Part shown: in pieces, positions 46,896 to 54,358 of the stretch
Position numbering within the stretch: position 1 is the stretch's first letter
How the letters are laid out: each line of letters starts with the position of its first letter
Virus record (IMG/VR): IMGVR_UViG_3300021468_000003
Span: 1-62,457 of that record
Strand: one strand, 5' to 3'
DNA: 62,457 nucleotides
From: a virus
The notes under the pieces: model-generated
Seen by the model: the letters and a program-made list of their open reading frames with translations, nothing else
What the model was told of the DNA's origin: nothing
The model's database searches: none
Program-made: the position numbers and the translations under genes

Positions 46896-47409
46896 TGGCT
46901 CACTTATCTACTCTGGTTTCCTTAGCGCTCGTGGTTCACTTGAAACCCTTTGGTTTTCTTGCATTCAATGGTTCACTCCATAGTGATGGATTCCTTGAGG
47001 AATGTGATTCATTCGTCGCTCTTGGGTTTCTTTTGCCAGTTGATTCACTCCATTTCCCTGGTCTCCTTGTTGACAATGATTCACTTAGCGGCCTTGGTTT
47101 CCTTCATGAGCGTGGTTCGCTCGACAACGATGGTCTTTTTGCCGATAGTGGCTCACTCTCAGCCCAAGGGTTTCTGTCCTGACATGGCTCACTTTTTGCT
47201 CGTGGGTTTCTTTTGTTTGCTGGTTCACTTCCCCGAACTGGGCTTCTCGTGCACAATGGTTCACTTCTCGAAACTGGTTTTCTTGTTTTTGATGGTTCAC
47301 TTTTATAAGATGAGCTCCTTAATATGTCTGATTCACTCTTACAGAATGGATTTCTTAGATTGTGTGATTCACTTCTAAAGACTGGTTTCCTGCCTTATTG
47401 TGATTCACC
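46896..47409. repeat. 18-bp-periodic array of two alternating 9-bp cores (29 cores)
   Basis: Plus-strand cores of type A (TGRYTCACT, 15 copies) alternate with type B (TGGNTTYCT, 14 copies). Core starts are 46,896, 46,914, 46,932, 46,951, then every 18 bp to 47,401; only one step is 19. Between cores are 9-base segments that differ in almost every unit. On the minus strand the cores read AGTGAACCA and AGGAAACCA. The array begins 3 bases after the stop of the HNH/Transposase_20-like gene. No frame is fully open on either strand. Not CRISPR: repeats and spacers are too short. Function unknown. Confidence 0.9.
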
Positions 47410-47412
47410 TTT

Positions 47413-48354
47413 TTAGTAAACCCACCCCCTTTCCTCAGGCATAATCATCCTTTCATGCCCCAAGTGTGCCACGGGGTAAACTGGGTCTGTCGGCAATCCA
47501 GCGATCGTCCGCCCTACATACCACCAGTCGGCGAGAAAGTGCTTCATTATCGCTCGCATAGCTGCGCTGTGACGGTGCGAAGGCTTCGTCTCACACCAAG
47601 GCTTCTCTATGAGCTTCCCCTGAGTGTTTCTTGTTTTGACGATGCGACGGCTGTTCTCAAGCCGCTTCTTCACCCTGTCGTAGACCTTGCGGTAGGGCCC
47701 TCGGCTCTTGACTTGGGAGTCTGCGAGAGTGTAGAGGGCTGTCCGGAGGGTCTTGTTTCCGCCGGAGGCTTCGCCTTTCGTGTACCTCTCGTGGGAGGCG
47801 CAGTGGAGTCCAGTGTACTTCCACAAGGAAGACGCATGTTTCGCTTTTTCAAGCCGGATGTACACTAAGCAGAAGGCAACCGTCATAGGCCCTACGCCTC
47901 GCACCCCAAGAGCAGCTTTCGCCAACGGGGAGTCGATGGACTTCACGAACTTCTCCACAGCCCGACTCCTCTCCCTCAACTTCAACTCGACCCCTCGGAG
48001 CTGGGCCTCGAGCCAGGCGACAGTGTCGGGGTTGAGGGAGTCGGTTTGGCGCTTGTAAGCGAGTAGCTGGTTTGCGAACTTGTTGCGCAACTTCAGGATC
48101 TGCTGGCGGTCGTCAACCAGGCGTTTTAGTTCGTCGAGGTCGGCAGGGCGGATGACAAGGTTGCCGTGACGCTGCATGTGGGCAACGGGGTGGACAACCC
48201 TGGTGTTTTCGTCTGTGTAGGTTCCACCTTGTGCTTTTGGAGTAATGCGGTCGGTGTCGAAGAGAGCTGTCCACTCCTCTAGCAAGACGTTTGAGAGGGC
48301 ACATTCGCCGTTTTGCCGCTCTTTGATTTTCTTCTTGAGAGCCTCTTTTGCCAT
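47413..48354 (-). CDS. HNH-like protein with IS110/IS116-type Transposase_20 domain
   Basis: A 313-residue product. Residues 13-65 look like an HNH nuclease: GECALS, FDTDRITPKAQGGTYTDEN, then HPVAHMQRHG, with D, N and H residues suited to metal binding. Residues 70-140 form a coiled-coil linker. Residues 145-235 match Transposase_20 of IS110/IS116 elements: the hairpin GVRGVGPMTVAFCLVYI, then LWKYTGLH, GGNKTLRTALYTLAD and PYRKVYDR. The DEDD domain of IS110 recombinases is absent. The stop codon is 3 bases from the periodic array, which suggests a functional link. Confidence 0.65.
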   Translation of the reverse strand: MAKEALKKKIKERQNGECALSNVLLEEWTALFDTDRITPKAQGGTYTDENTRVVHPVAHMQRHGNLVIRPADLDELKRLVDDRQQILKLRNKFANQLLAYKRQTDSLNPDTVAWLEAQLRGVELKLRERSRAVEKFVKSIDSPLAKAALGVRGVGPMTVAFCLVYIRLEKAKHASSLWKYTGLHCASHERYTKGEASGGNKTLRTALYTLADSQVKSRGPYRKVYDRVKKRLENSRRIVKTRNTQGKLIEKPWCETKPSHRHSAAMRAIMKHFLADWWYVGRTIAGLPTDPVYPVAHLGHERMIMPEERGWVY

Positions 48355-48366
48355 GACTTCTCCTTT

Positions 48367-50196
48367 CTAGTACCTGATGATAAGGTTGCCTGAACGCTCC
48401 ACCTCGATGGCGTCCATCACTTTAAGGAAGGTCGCTTTCCCAAGGACGTTCTGGGCCACCTTTTGCTTTGCGAGGATGTCCTCCCTCGTGCAGATGCCCA
48501 TTTTCCAGAGAGACTCCGCCCTCTTTCTCCCAATTCCTGGCAACCTGACGAGATCAATGAGCTTCGCAGGAACGCCGGACTTAAGCATCATCTCTAGCAC
48601 CTCCGTGTACTCTTTGTTGAGGCCCGCAATCCGCAGGGCGGCGCAAATCCGCTCTACATCGGCGAGGAACCCGAAGACCACGGTGGAGACGAAGTCCGTG
48701 ACGGGCTTTCCTGAAAGCCAGTGGTAGATTGCGGTTGCGAGGATTGTCTGCGCTCCGTAGGGGAGTTTGATGACGTCCTTGAGGGTGTCAGGGATGAAGG
48801 TGTCGTACGCCAGCGAAGGGATGTTGGCGAATGCTTTTGCAATGAGGGTTGGGGCAGTTGGCTTCGAGCTCAAGTTTGCCTTCAGGTGGTACAGGTCTAT
48901 GGGGTCCACGTACATGAGGGCAGCGGCTCGGCCCACAGAAGAGACTGTGGGGAAGTCCTTAGGCCCACGGACGATCCCGTATTTGCGCAGGAGCTCCATT
49001 GCCTCAGCGGGGGCATCCCCAAGCAGATCCTGGTGGGCCGCAAGAGTGGAGTCGAGGAAGTTGGAGATGTCATGCGCATCCATCCCCTCACGGGCGATAA
49101 ACGACACAAGGTGGAAGTATATCCTCCTCGGGAGGACGCTCTTCACCTCTGGCACGTTCATTACCTCTTCACGCATCTTCTCAAAGTACCAGTCCATGAA
49201 GATGTAGTAGACCACGCCCTTCTCACTGAGGCCGTATCTGCCGATTCTCCCTGCCTCTTGTTTGATGTCAGCTGGGTCGACGAGGGTGGGGCCTCGGTGG
49301 CCGCCCACAATGACGCCCACGTCTGCCGGCAAGTTGACACCGTACGCTAGGGTGGAGGTTGAGACCATCACCCGCAAGCGGCGCTCCCTGAAGGCCTCCT
49401 CGTAGGATGCTCGCTTCTCCTTCGGCACCTTACTGTAGTGAAAGGGGCAGTCCAGCACCTCTGCGAGCCTCCTTCCCGTTCCTATGGAGTGGACGAAGAT
49501 GAGGAACTGGGAGCCTGGATGGCGGTTGAGGATGCGAGCTATCTCCTCAGTCGCCTTTGCCAAGAAGCCCCAGTTCGTATCCGGCGCTCGGATGAAGTGA
49601 TGCTCCTGGATGACGGGGCGCCAGTCTGTTTTGACGACTCTCGTGGGCTTGGAGTTGAGACGTGTGAGCCAGGAGCCGAGCTCATCTGCGTTTGGGATTG
49701 TTGCGGAGAGGAAGATGATGCGGGCCTCAGGGTTGATTTGGGCGAATCTCGTTAGGCCGATCTCAAAGGCGTCCCCTCGTCCATACATGGAGAGCATGTG
49801 CGATTCGTCGCTGACGAGGGTGCCGATGGAGCGGAGCCAGCGCCTCGCTCCTCTCGTCTTCGAGTCCAAACACTCCGTGGTCATGAGAATGAGCTGCTCA
49901 TTGACAGTGACGCCTGGGCGGGAGTGATCACTTGTGAAGGCGACTCGCTTGTAAGGGACGTCTGCCCAGGAGTGGAGTTTTTCGTTTGTGAGGGCTTTCA
50001 GGGGGCTAAGGTAGAGGGCCTTGCGCCCGCCCTCGAGGGTGGGGAGCATGAACTGCTCAGCGACGATTGTCTTCCCGCTTGAGGTAGGAGCAAGGACTAC
50101 GAGGTTGCAGTTCTCCTCTACAAAGGGCCACGTTAGGCGCTGCAGTGGGTTGTAGGTCAGGCCTTTTGCTTTATGATAGTTAAGCATCTCGTTCAT
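48367..50196 (-). CDS. Ski2/Hel308-like superfamily 2 DNA helicase
   Basis: A 609-residue product. Motifs in order: Q-motif-like YNPLQRL, Walker A APTSSGKT (36-43), LSPLKALTNEK, MTTECLD, DESHML (130-135), LSATIPNADEL (164-174), IFVHSIGTGRRLA, VSTSTLAYGVNLP and QEAGRIGR (313-320). The C-terminal helix-hairpin-helix RLPGIGRKRAESLWKMGI (551-568) is typical of Hel308-type enzymes acting on forks and recombination intermediates. It starts one base after the preceding gene's stop. Confidence 0.82.
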   Translation of the reverse strand: MNEMLNYHKAKGLTYNPLQRLTWPFVEENCNLVVLAPTSSGKTIVAEQFMLPTLEGGRKALYLSPLKALTNEKLHSWADVPYKRVAFTSDHSRPGVTVNEQLILMTTECLDSKTRGARRWLRSIGTLVSDESHMLSMYGRGDAFEIGLTRFAQINPEARIIFLSATIPNADELGSWLTRLNSKPTRVVKTDWRPVIQEHHFIRAPDTNWGFLAKATEEIARILNRHPGSQFLIFVHSIGTGRRLAEVLDCPFHYSKVPKEKRASYEEAFRERRLRVMVSTSTLAYGVNLPADVGVIVGGHRGPTLVDPADIKQEAGRIGRYGLSEKGVVYYIFMDWYFEKMREEVMNVPEVKSVLPRRIYFHLVSFIAREGMDAHDISNFLDSTLAAHQDLLGDAPAEAMELLRKYGIVRGPKDFPTVSSVGRAAALMYVDPIDLYHLKANLSSKPTAPTLIAKAFANIPSLAYDTFIPDTLKDVIKLPYGAQTILATAIYHWLSGKPVTDFVSTVVFGFLADVERICAALRIAGLNKEYTEVLEMMLKSGVPAKLIDLVRLPGIGRKRAESLWKMGICTREDILAKQKVAQNVLGKATFLKVMDAIEVERSGNLIIRY

Positions 50197-50367
50197 TTAT
50201 CCCTCCAAGCAGGTTCGTAGCAAGAAGATGGCATCTTCAATCACTCTCACAGCAATATGGTCAGCTATGACCTGATTGACGTCCATCTTTCCTTCATTAT
50301 TCCACTCAAGCATTTCTTCGTAAACAGCTTGTCTTAGGCTTTCTCTTATGTAGGAAACCTCGCTCAT
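50197..50367 (-). CDS. small helical hypothetical protein
   Basis: A 56-residue product. ATG 50367 follows GGTAGGAGGAACACAA, so the longer frame is not used. It is acidic and helical (SYIRESLRQAVYEEMLEWNNEGKMDVNQVIADHIAVRVIEDAIFLLR). Its stop is adjacent to the helicase ATG. Unknown role. Confidence 0.5.
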   Translation of the reverse strand: MSEVSYIRESLRQAVYEEMLEWNNEGKMDVNQVIADHIAVRVIEDAIFLLRTCLEG

Positions 50368-50378
50368 TTGTGTTCCTC

Positions 50379-50633
50379 CTACCAAATAACAAGTTGATCT
50401 ATGGTGAAGACCCTGCAATAGTATCGTTGTTGAAGCAACTCTATATAGTCCAGCAGGTCTTCTCTGTCGAGTCGTCTAAGGCCCTTCTCTACGAGAATCG
50501 TTGCGCCTTTTACGCCACGCAGCTTCTCCAGACCCGTCACATACCTCCATCTCTCCCGTGGGATGCCTAGCTTCCCTGTAAGGAAGTGGGCTCTCTCAAG
50601 AGAGGACGCCACAACGAAAATATAAGGGTTCAT
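50379..50633 (-). CDS. small alpha/beta hypothetical protein
   Basis: An 84-residue product: YIFVVASSLERAHFLTGKLGIPRERWRYV ... LRGVKGATILVEKGLRRLDREDLLDYIELLQQRY. Similar small proteins with a strand-helix start and a GATILVEKG-like strand occur in phages beside helicases. Preceded by palindrome copy 5 and AGGAGG. Confidence 0.5.
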   Translation of the reverse strand: MNPYIFVVASSLERAHFLTGKLGIPRERWRYVTGLEKLRGVKGATILVEKGLRRLDREDLLDYIELLQQRYYCRVFTIDQLVIW

Positions 50634-50644
50634 GCGTTCCTCCT

Positions 50645-50670
50645 AGCAATTTGTTCACAAACATTTTGCT
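50645..50670 (-). repeat. 26-bp palindromic hairpin element, copy 5
   Basis: Arms AGCAAAATGT and ACAAATTGCT in the gene direction, centre TTGTGA. The first bases overlap the TGA stop of the sigma-like gene, and the element runs directly into AGGAGG of the next gene, 11 bases from its ATG. It occupies the whole intercistronic space. Confidence 0.85.
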
Positions 50671-51170
50671 CAGGTGTACAACTCCACCTCCATGAGGACG
50701 TCCTCTGGAGAGTAGTTGCCGCTTTCAGCCATTTCTCGCACCTTTCTCTTCACCCTCCTCCACCAGTGGTCGGCCCGAGTATAGGGGATGCCCATCACAT
50801 CTGCTGCGTCTCGGACGCACCCCTTCTCGAAGAGGATGCGAGTGAAGCGGCGAGTCGGGCCCCACTCCTTAGGGAGAGCGACAACGAAGGTCTCGGGTGG
50901 GTGCCTCTCCTCTCCGGCGACATTCTCCACAGCTTCAGCATCGTACTCCACAAGGGAGTCGGCCTTGTACCGCCTTGCGAGGTCGATCATCCGGTTGCGG
51001 AAGGCAAAGAAGAGAAGCTGCTTGCTCACATACATGCCTCTGGCTTCGAGCTCCATCCACTTAAGCATGCACTCCTGCACTCTGTCTTCAAAGGAGAGCT
51101 GCCACAGGTTCGAGAAGGAGTTGGCGACCCGCTCGGCTATGGCGACTACTTGTTCATAGGGAACTGCCAT
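50670..51170 (-). CDS. phage sigma-70-like factor
   Basis: A 166-residue product resembling small sigma factors. The region 2-like helices are LSFEDRVQECMLKWMELEA and FAFRNRMIDLARRYKADS (near 48-65). The C-terminal region 4-like HTH is FEKGCVRDAADVMGIPYTRADHWWRRVKRKVREM (near 112-145). It could direct host polymerase to phage promoters. No partner anti-sigma is seen. Stop overlaps palindrome copy 5. Confidence 0.65.
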   Translation of the reverse strand: MAVPYEQVVAIAERVANSFSNLWQLSFEDRVQECMLKWMELEARGMYVSKQLLFFAFRNRMIDLARRYKADSLVEYDAEAVENVAGEERHPPETFVVALPKEWGPTRRFTRILFEKGCVRDAADVMGIPYTRADHWWRRVKRKVREMAESGNYSPEDVLMEVELYT

Positions 51171-51420
51171 TGAATGCCTCCTCTGAAGGGGTTACAGTTC
51201 TTGCCTCCTTCCTGCTGTGATAAAGAAATTCCTCAGTTGACTCAAGTAGTGAGACGATCTCCCTGATAACATACAAAGTAGAAAATCTCCACTTTGCAAT
51301 GTCGACCTCAGTCAGAAATTCTACAGGATTTTGCACAATGTTGGCGCACTCACTCACCTGACGCCCCTTCTCCTTCCATCTGTCAAACAAAACTTTCCTC
51401 GGGTCTACTTTGGCTTCCAC
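51154..51420 (-). CDS. hypothetical helical protein
   Basis: An 88-residue product: VLFDRWKEKGRQVSECANIVQNPVEFLTEVDIAKWRFSTLYVIREIVSLLESTEEFL. Overlaps the sigma-like gene by 17 bases. It contains a Cys and a run of amphipathic helices but no motif. Could partner the sigma-like protein, which is only a guess from adjacency. Confidence 0.45.
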   Translation of the reverse strand: MEAKVDPRKVLFDRWKEKGRQVSECANIVQNPVEFLTEVDIAKWRFSTLYVIREIVSLLESTEEFLYHSRKEARTVTPSEEAFNGSSL

Positions 51421-51614
51421 GGCTTCACCTCCTTCTCACGGGCTATCCACCTTGCTTCTTGGTCAATGTCAATGCCTGGTCGGAGTTCTACAACAACGCA
51501 GTTCTCCGGTGCCCAGGCAAGGGCCTCGGCCTTCCGCTTGAAGATGCGGGTTGCCAGCGTCGAGACGTTACCGTCGCCTTGTGGGGTTTCAAAGAGAAAG
51601 ACTACGCACCACAT
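51405..51614 (-). CDS. small hypothetical protein
   Basis: A 69-residue product beginning MWCVVFLFETPQGDGNVSTLATRIFKRKAEALAWA, a strand-strand-helix layout found in small phage proteins with unknown role. Overlaps both neighbours by 13-16 bases. No metal motif. Confidence 0.45.
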   Translation of the reverse strand: MWCVVFLFETPQGDGNVSTLATRIFKRKAEALAWAPENCVVVELRPGIDIDQEARWIAREKEVKPWKPK

Positions 51615-51940
51615 CCAAACACCTCCCTCAAGTTCTCACAGAGCCAAGCTGCAAACTCTTTTTCATCTCTAAAGTAATGAAGCTCATACCCAAGCTGGGC
51701 CTCTTTCTGTAGAGAAGTCATCAATTCATCTTTATCTGTGGCAGAAAACGCTATCGCACTTGGACCAAAGTGTAGAGGAGTCCACTCCCAAATAGTCTCT
51801 CCAGTTCTTTGTTTGAGGAAGTGTATCCTGCTACCCCCTGACCTATAGAGTTTCACGATAACAGCCTGATAAATGCTAGGGTCAAGCAGCTCCTTCAGTT
51901 CCTCAAACGCTATGCTTTCATCTTTATCTACGATTCGCAT
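51602..51940 (-). CDS. hypothetical protein
   Basis: A 112-residue alpha/beta product: AFEELKELLDPSIYQAVIVKLYRSGGSRIHFLKQRTGETIWEWTPLHFG and a C-terminal EFAAWLCENLREVF helix. No recognised family. Overlaps both neighbours by 13 bases. Confidence 0.45.
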   Translation of the reverse strand: MRIVDKDESIAFEELKELLDPSIYQAVIVKLYRSGGSRIHFLKQRTGETIWEWTPLHFGPSAIAFSATDKDELMTSLQKEAQLGYELHYFRDEKEFAAWLCENLREVFGCGA

Positions 51941-52191
51941 CTACAAACCTCCGTCAACCTATCTATAAGTTCATAAGCGCTCTTCCTGTAGGCGAAGAGC
52001 CCGTACTCTCCGCAGGCAACGAACCCCTCACCACCGGCCATCTTCACTGCAACCGCATATCTCCCCTCCACGGGCGGGTACTTAGCTTCCGCCTCGTATA
52101 CATAGGCATGGGCCACCTCCCCTCGGCGGAGGCAAGCCTTAGTCACATAGTGCTCCTCGCCCTTTCGGGCGATCACGTACAAACTAATCAT
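51928..52191 (-). CDS. hypothetical protein
   Basis: An 87-residue product with SLYVIARKGEEHYVTKACLRRGEVAHAYVYEAEAKYPP. It contains a strand-rich N-terminus and a helix ending CRCES. Codons for the middle carry a sequence like the CATACATR motif (near 52,100). Ribosome site GGAGGAAAAG. Function unknown. Confidence 0.45.
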   Translation of the reverse strand: MISLYVIARKGEEHYVTKACLRRGEVAHAYVYEAEAKYPPVEGRYAVAVKMAGGEGFVACGEYGLFAYRKSAYELIDRLTEVCRCES

Positions 52192-52203
52192 CTTTTCCTC
52201 CTT

Positions 52204-52977
52204 TCACACTCTAGCTAGGTAGCTCCAATCAGTCGTCATTACCTTTGCTATCATCATCTCCATCCCTTCGGAGAAGGACTCCGCCACTGAGCGTTTGCGC
52301 CCCCAGAGGGCCTCCTTCGACCGGCTAACAACTGCACGCTTCAAGTTAAAATCGGTGATTCCGCAGGAAGAGCAGACCTCAACAACTGCCTCTTCGAGCT
52401 CTGCCACCTTCTTTCCACGCCTCCTCCTCTCTTCGACGGCCTCCTCCAAAGGGGCGTCCACGAAGTCCTTATCAAGCAGTTTTACTACCGTCTCGACGAG
52501 GGACGGCGACTTTAGGTTGTACTCCATGAAGGAGAAGGCGATTGTCAGGAGGTAGGACTCGTATCCGCAGGAGCGGGCAAGCTCCTTTTCCTCCATACTC
52601 GGCACCTCTGCGAGCTTGTGCATGTAGAGGTTGTAGAGCTTCGTTGCCTTGTCCTTGATGTTGTCCCCTTTTTCGATGTTGAAGATGATGGGGAGCTCCC
52701 TCACCCAGCGAGGGGCGACGATGCAAGGGACTTCGACGTCCCCTCCCTTAGACTTGTGCAAGCCAGCAAGGCGGTGTTGACCGTCCACAACCTCGAAGGT
52801 GCCATCCTCCCCAGGGACGACAAGCAGGGGGATGAGGAAGCCGTAGAAGATGCTCCCGCTTAGCTTGTTCACCAGCGTCACTGACAAGTTTCGCTGGAAG
52901 GGCGAGTTCTTGAGTAAGTGCCTCGGGATGAGGCGAAATTCCAGTTCTACGCCTTGCCTGGGTTCTTTAAACTTCAT
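52204..52977 (-). CDS. ParB-like nuclease-domain protein
   Basis: A 257-residue product. Start chosen at ATG 52977, five bases after GGGAGG. The ParB/Srx-type core is visible: NKLSGSIFYGFLIPLLVVP, EVVDGQHRLAGLHKSKG (near 67-80) and VPCIVAPRWVRELPIIFNIEKGDN. The C-terminal half is helical with charged segments (VEERRRRGKKVAELEEAVVEVCSSCG). A second ParB-like domain occurs at 42.8-44.1 kb. Could act in plasmid-like partition, transcription or as a DGQHR-type modification protein. Confidence 0.6.
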   Translation of the reverse strand: MKFKEPRQGVELEFRLIPRHLLKNSPFQRNLSVTLVNKLSGSIFYGFLIPLLVVPGEDGTFEVVDGQHRLAGLHKSKGGDVEVPCIVAPRWVRELPIIFNIEKGDNIKDKATKLYNLYMHKLAEVPSMEEKELARSCGYESYLLTIAFSFMEYNLKSPSLVETVVKLLDKDFVDAPLEEAVEERRRRGKKVAELEEAVVEVCSSCGITDFNLKRAVVSRSKEALWGRKRSVAESFSEGMEMMIAKVMTTDWSYLARV

Positions 52978-53173
52978 CATCACCTCCCGTTATTCTGTCA
53001 AAACATTCCTCACAAAGGCCACTTATCAGATACTCTCTGCGACCAGCTTCAGAGTAGCAATGGTCAAGCGCAGGCCTTCCGCATTGGATACATACTCCCG
53101 CAGCTATTGCTTCCCTTCGAGATTGTCCGAAAATCTCCTCACTTAGTTTTTCCTTTAGATCGTTGAACTTCAT
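52967..53173 (-). CDS. small zinc-binding phage protein
   Basis: A 68-residue product. CIQCGRPALDHC, then the phrase GRREYLISGLCEECFD form two Cys pairs. The SGLCExCFD ending is a widespread signature of small phage proteins of unknown role. Overlaps the ParB-like gene start by 11 bases. Confidence 0.6.
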   Translation of the reverse strand: MKFNDLKEKLSEEIFGQSRREAIAAGVCIQCGRPALDHCYSEAGRREYLISGLCEECFDRITGGDDEV

Positions 53174-53558
53174 CTTTTACCTCCTTCCAAAGAGAGGGTA
53201 AATTCCTTTCTCCTATAGGTCGAGCTAAGAGAATCTTCTCTGCAACGCACCTAAGCTGTTGGTAAAGTGAACCCTCCATCCAACAGATGCCGTGCCTCTC
53301 TCCATATTCACAATAAGCACATTCAACGCCCCTACAAACTTTGATATGAATACACCAGGGGCAGATCGAGGAGTCGATGGGAAGGGGTGCCCCCGACCTT
53401 CCTTCCATCATTCCGTTAATAGAATTGAATACCATTTTTACGTCATACTCATCCCACTCCTCAAGCTCCCTCTTGTCTTCCTCTGTGAAATACGCAGGAC
53501 AGTTGAGGAGCTCGGCCTTCTTTTCCATCCACCTTATTAGTACCTTTCGTTCATACAT
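53139..53558 (-). CDS. Cys-rich CPWC-RHGxC family protein, member C
   Basis: A 139-residue product. It has a helical N-terminus (VLIRWMEKKAELLN), AYFTEEDKRELEEWDEYDV, then SSICPWCIHIKVC, CAYCEYGERHGICW. The same order of elements (helix, (F/Y)xxEDxxEL-x-W, CPWC, C-x2-C-x-Y-G-x-R-H-G-x-C) is found once at 58,732-59,103 and twice at 57,948-58,742. Probable zinc-binding module of a local paralogue family. Function unknown. Confidence 0.65.
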   Translation of the reverse strand: MYERKVLIRWMEKKAELLNCPAYFTEEDKRELEEWDEYDVKMVFNSINGMMEGRSGAPLPIDSSICPWCIHIKVCRGVECAYCEYGERHGICWMEGSLYQQLRCVAEKILLARPIGERNLPSLWKEVKDEVQRSKGKTK

Positions 53559-53561
53559 GCT

Positions 53562-53858
53562 TCATTCCTCCTTCCCAGGCATGGGAGTGTCCCCCATCAC
53601 CTGTTTCCATAGACGCTCGAGGGAGGCCTTGCTTTTCTTCCTCTTGCGAGCAGGCGTCATCTTCACCGGCATCCTCACATCATTCTCCCGCATGAAGAGC
53701 TTCTTCTCCAAGGCCAGCCTGCGCTCTTCGAGGGAGCGAACGACTGTCCACCAGCGGAGAGAGCGGCGGCGCAAAACCCCTATGTGGACGTCCAGCGCCT
53801 TAGCCTTGGCTCGAAGCCTTACTTCTTTGCGCCGCAACCTCTTTATCTCATCTCTCAT
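53562..53858 (-). CDS. basic coiled-coil protein
   Basis: A 98-residue product with very high Arg/Lys content (KRLRRKEVRLRAKAKALDVHIGVLRRRSLRWW) and a leucine-heptad-like helix. Likely binds nucleic acid or acts as an assembly linker. Overlaps its upstream neighbour by four bases. Function unknown. Confidence 0.5.
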   Translation of the reverse strand: MRDEIKRLRRKEVRLRAKAKALDVHIGVLRRRSLRWWTVVRSLEERRLALEKKLFMRENDVRMPVKMTPARKRKKSKASLERLWKQVMGDTPMPGKEE

Positions 53859-54142
53859 TTCTTTCCTCCAAGCATTGCCTCAGCAAAGGACTCGATCACG
53901 TTCTTTCCCTCTGCTGCCATCCCGCTTACAATGAATGTGCGGATGACTGTAGTGAAGAGTTTGAGGATGTCAGCGTCCTCCCTCAGGACGCCCAGCTCCC
54001 TTAACTTCTCCAACTGCGTCGTAAACCCTGCGAGCAGACTTGCAGGGACGGGAACGGGGACTTCTACAAACGGGCCCTCTGCCCAGTCCTTTGGCTTCGA
54101 TGAGGCCATGAAGACCCCTTGAAGAAATGTTGCGCTGTCCAT
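53855..54142 (-). CDS. hypothetical helical protein
   Basis: A 95-residue product; ATG 54142 follows GAGGAGAAA. It contains VPVPASLLAGFTTQLEKLRELGVLREDADILKLFTTVIRTFIVSG, predicted mostly helical. The frame stays open 135 bases upstream but without a ribosome site. No motif. Confidence 0.45.
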   Translation of the reverse strand: MDSATFLQGVFMASSKPKDWAEGPFVEVPVPVPASLLAGFTTQLEKLRELGVLREDADILKLFTTVIRTFIVSGMAAEGKNVIESFAEAMLGGKK

Positions 54143-54153
54143 TTTCTCCTCCT

Positions 54154-54357
54154 TTACACGATTATTCTTGATTCGCCGGTCTTGTGGACCTCGCCAGTGA
54201 GAGGAGCTCCGCATTTGCAGTACCCAAGGTTGATGACGGCGTTGTCTACTTTCCACAACTCCTCCCCCAAGACCCAACCTTCGAAGTTGAAGATGAGGCC
54301 CTCGTAAACGGCTTTCGTCTCTTCACACCTAGGGCAGAACACGACTAAGTAGGCCAT
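54154..54357 (-). CDS. small zinc-ribbon protein
   Basis: A 67-residue product with FCPRCEETK near the start and GYCKCGAPL near the end, two Cys pairs fitting a zinc ribbon. The middle is a beta pattern (YEGLIFNFEGWVLGEELW). Starts one base after the upstream gene's stop. Confidence 0.55.
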   Translation of the reverse strand: MAYLVVFCPRCEETKAVYEGLIFNFEGWVLGEELWKVDNAVINLGYCKCGAPLTGEVHKTGESRIIV

Positions 54358-54358
54358 T

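Noticed and set aside
46838-47378. Plus-strand ORFs of 115 and 142 codons and a minus-strand ORF of 71 codons over the 18-bp array
   Set aside because: They arise because an 18-bp period keeps frames open; all are broken by stops within the array, lack ribosome sites, and the plus-strand ones oppose all neighbours. I treat the region as a repeat, while noting that a decayed repeat gene is possible.
46896-47409. CRISPR array
   Set aside because: Cores are 9 bp in two types and spacers are 9 bp. No Cas genes are present. CRISPR repeats and spacers are about three times longer.
47413-48354. Complete IS110-type insertion sequence
   Set aside because: No flanking boundaries, target duplication or DEDD domain are visible, and the gene is spaced like neighbouring phage genes. 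I call only the protein and the array.
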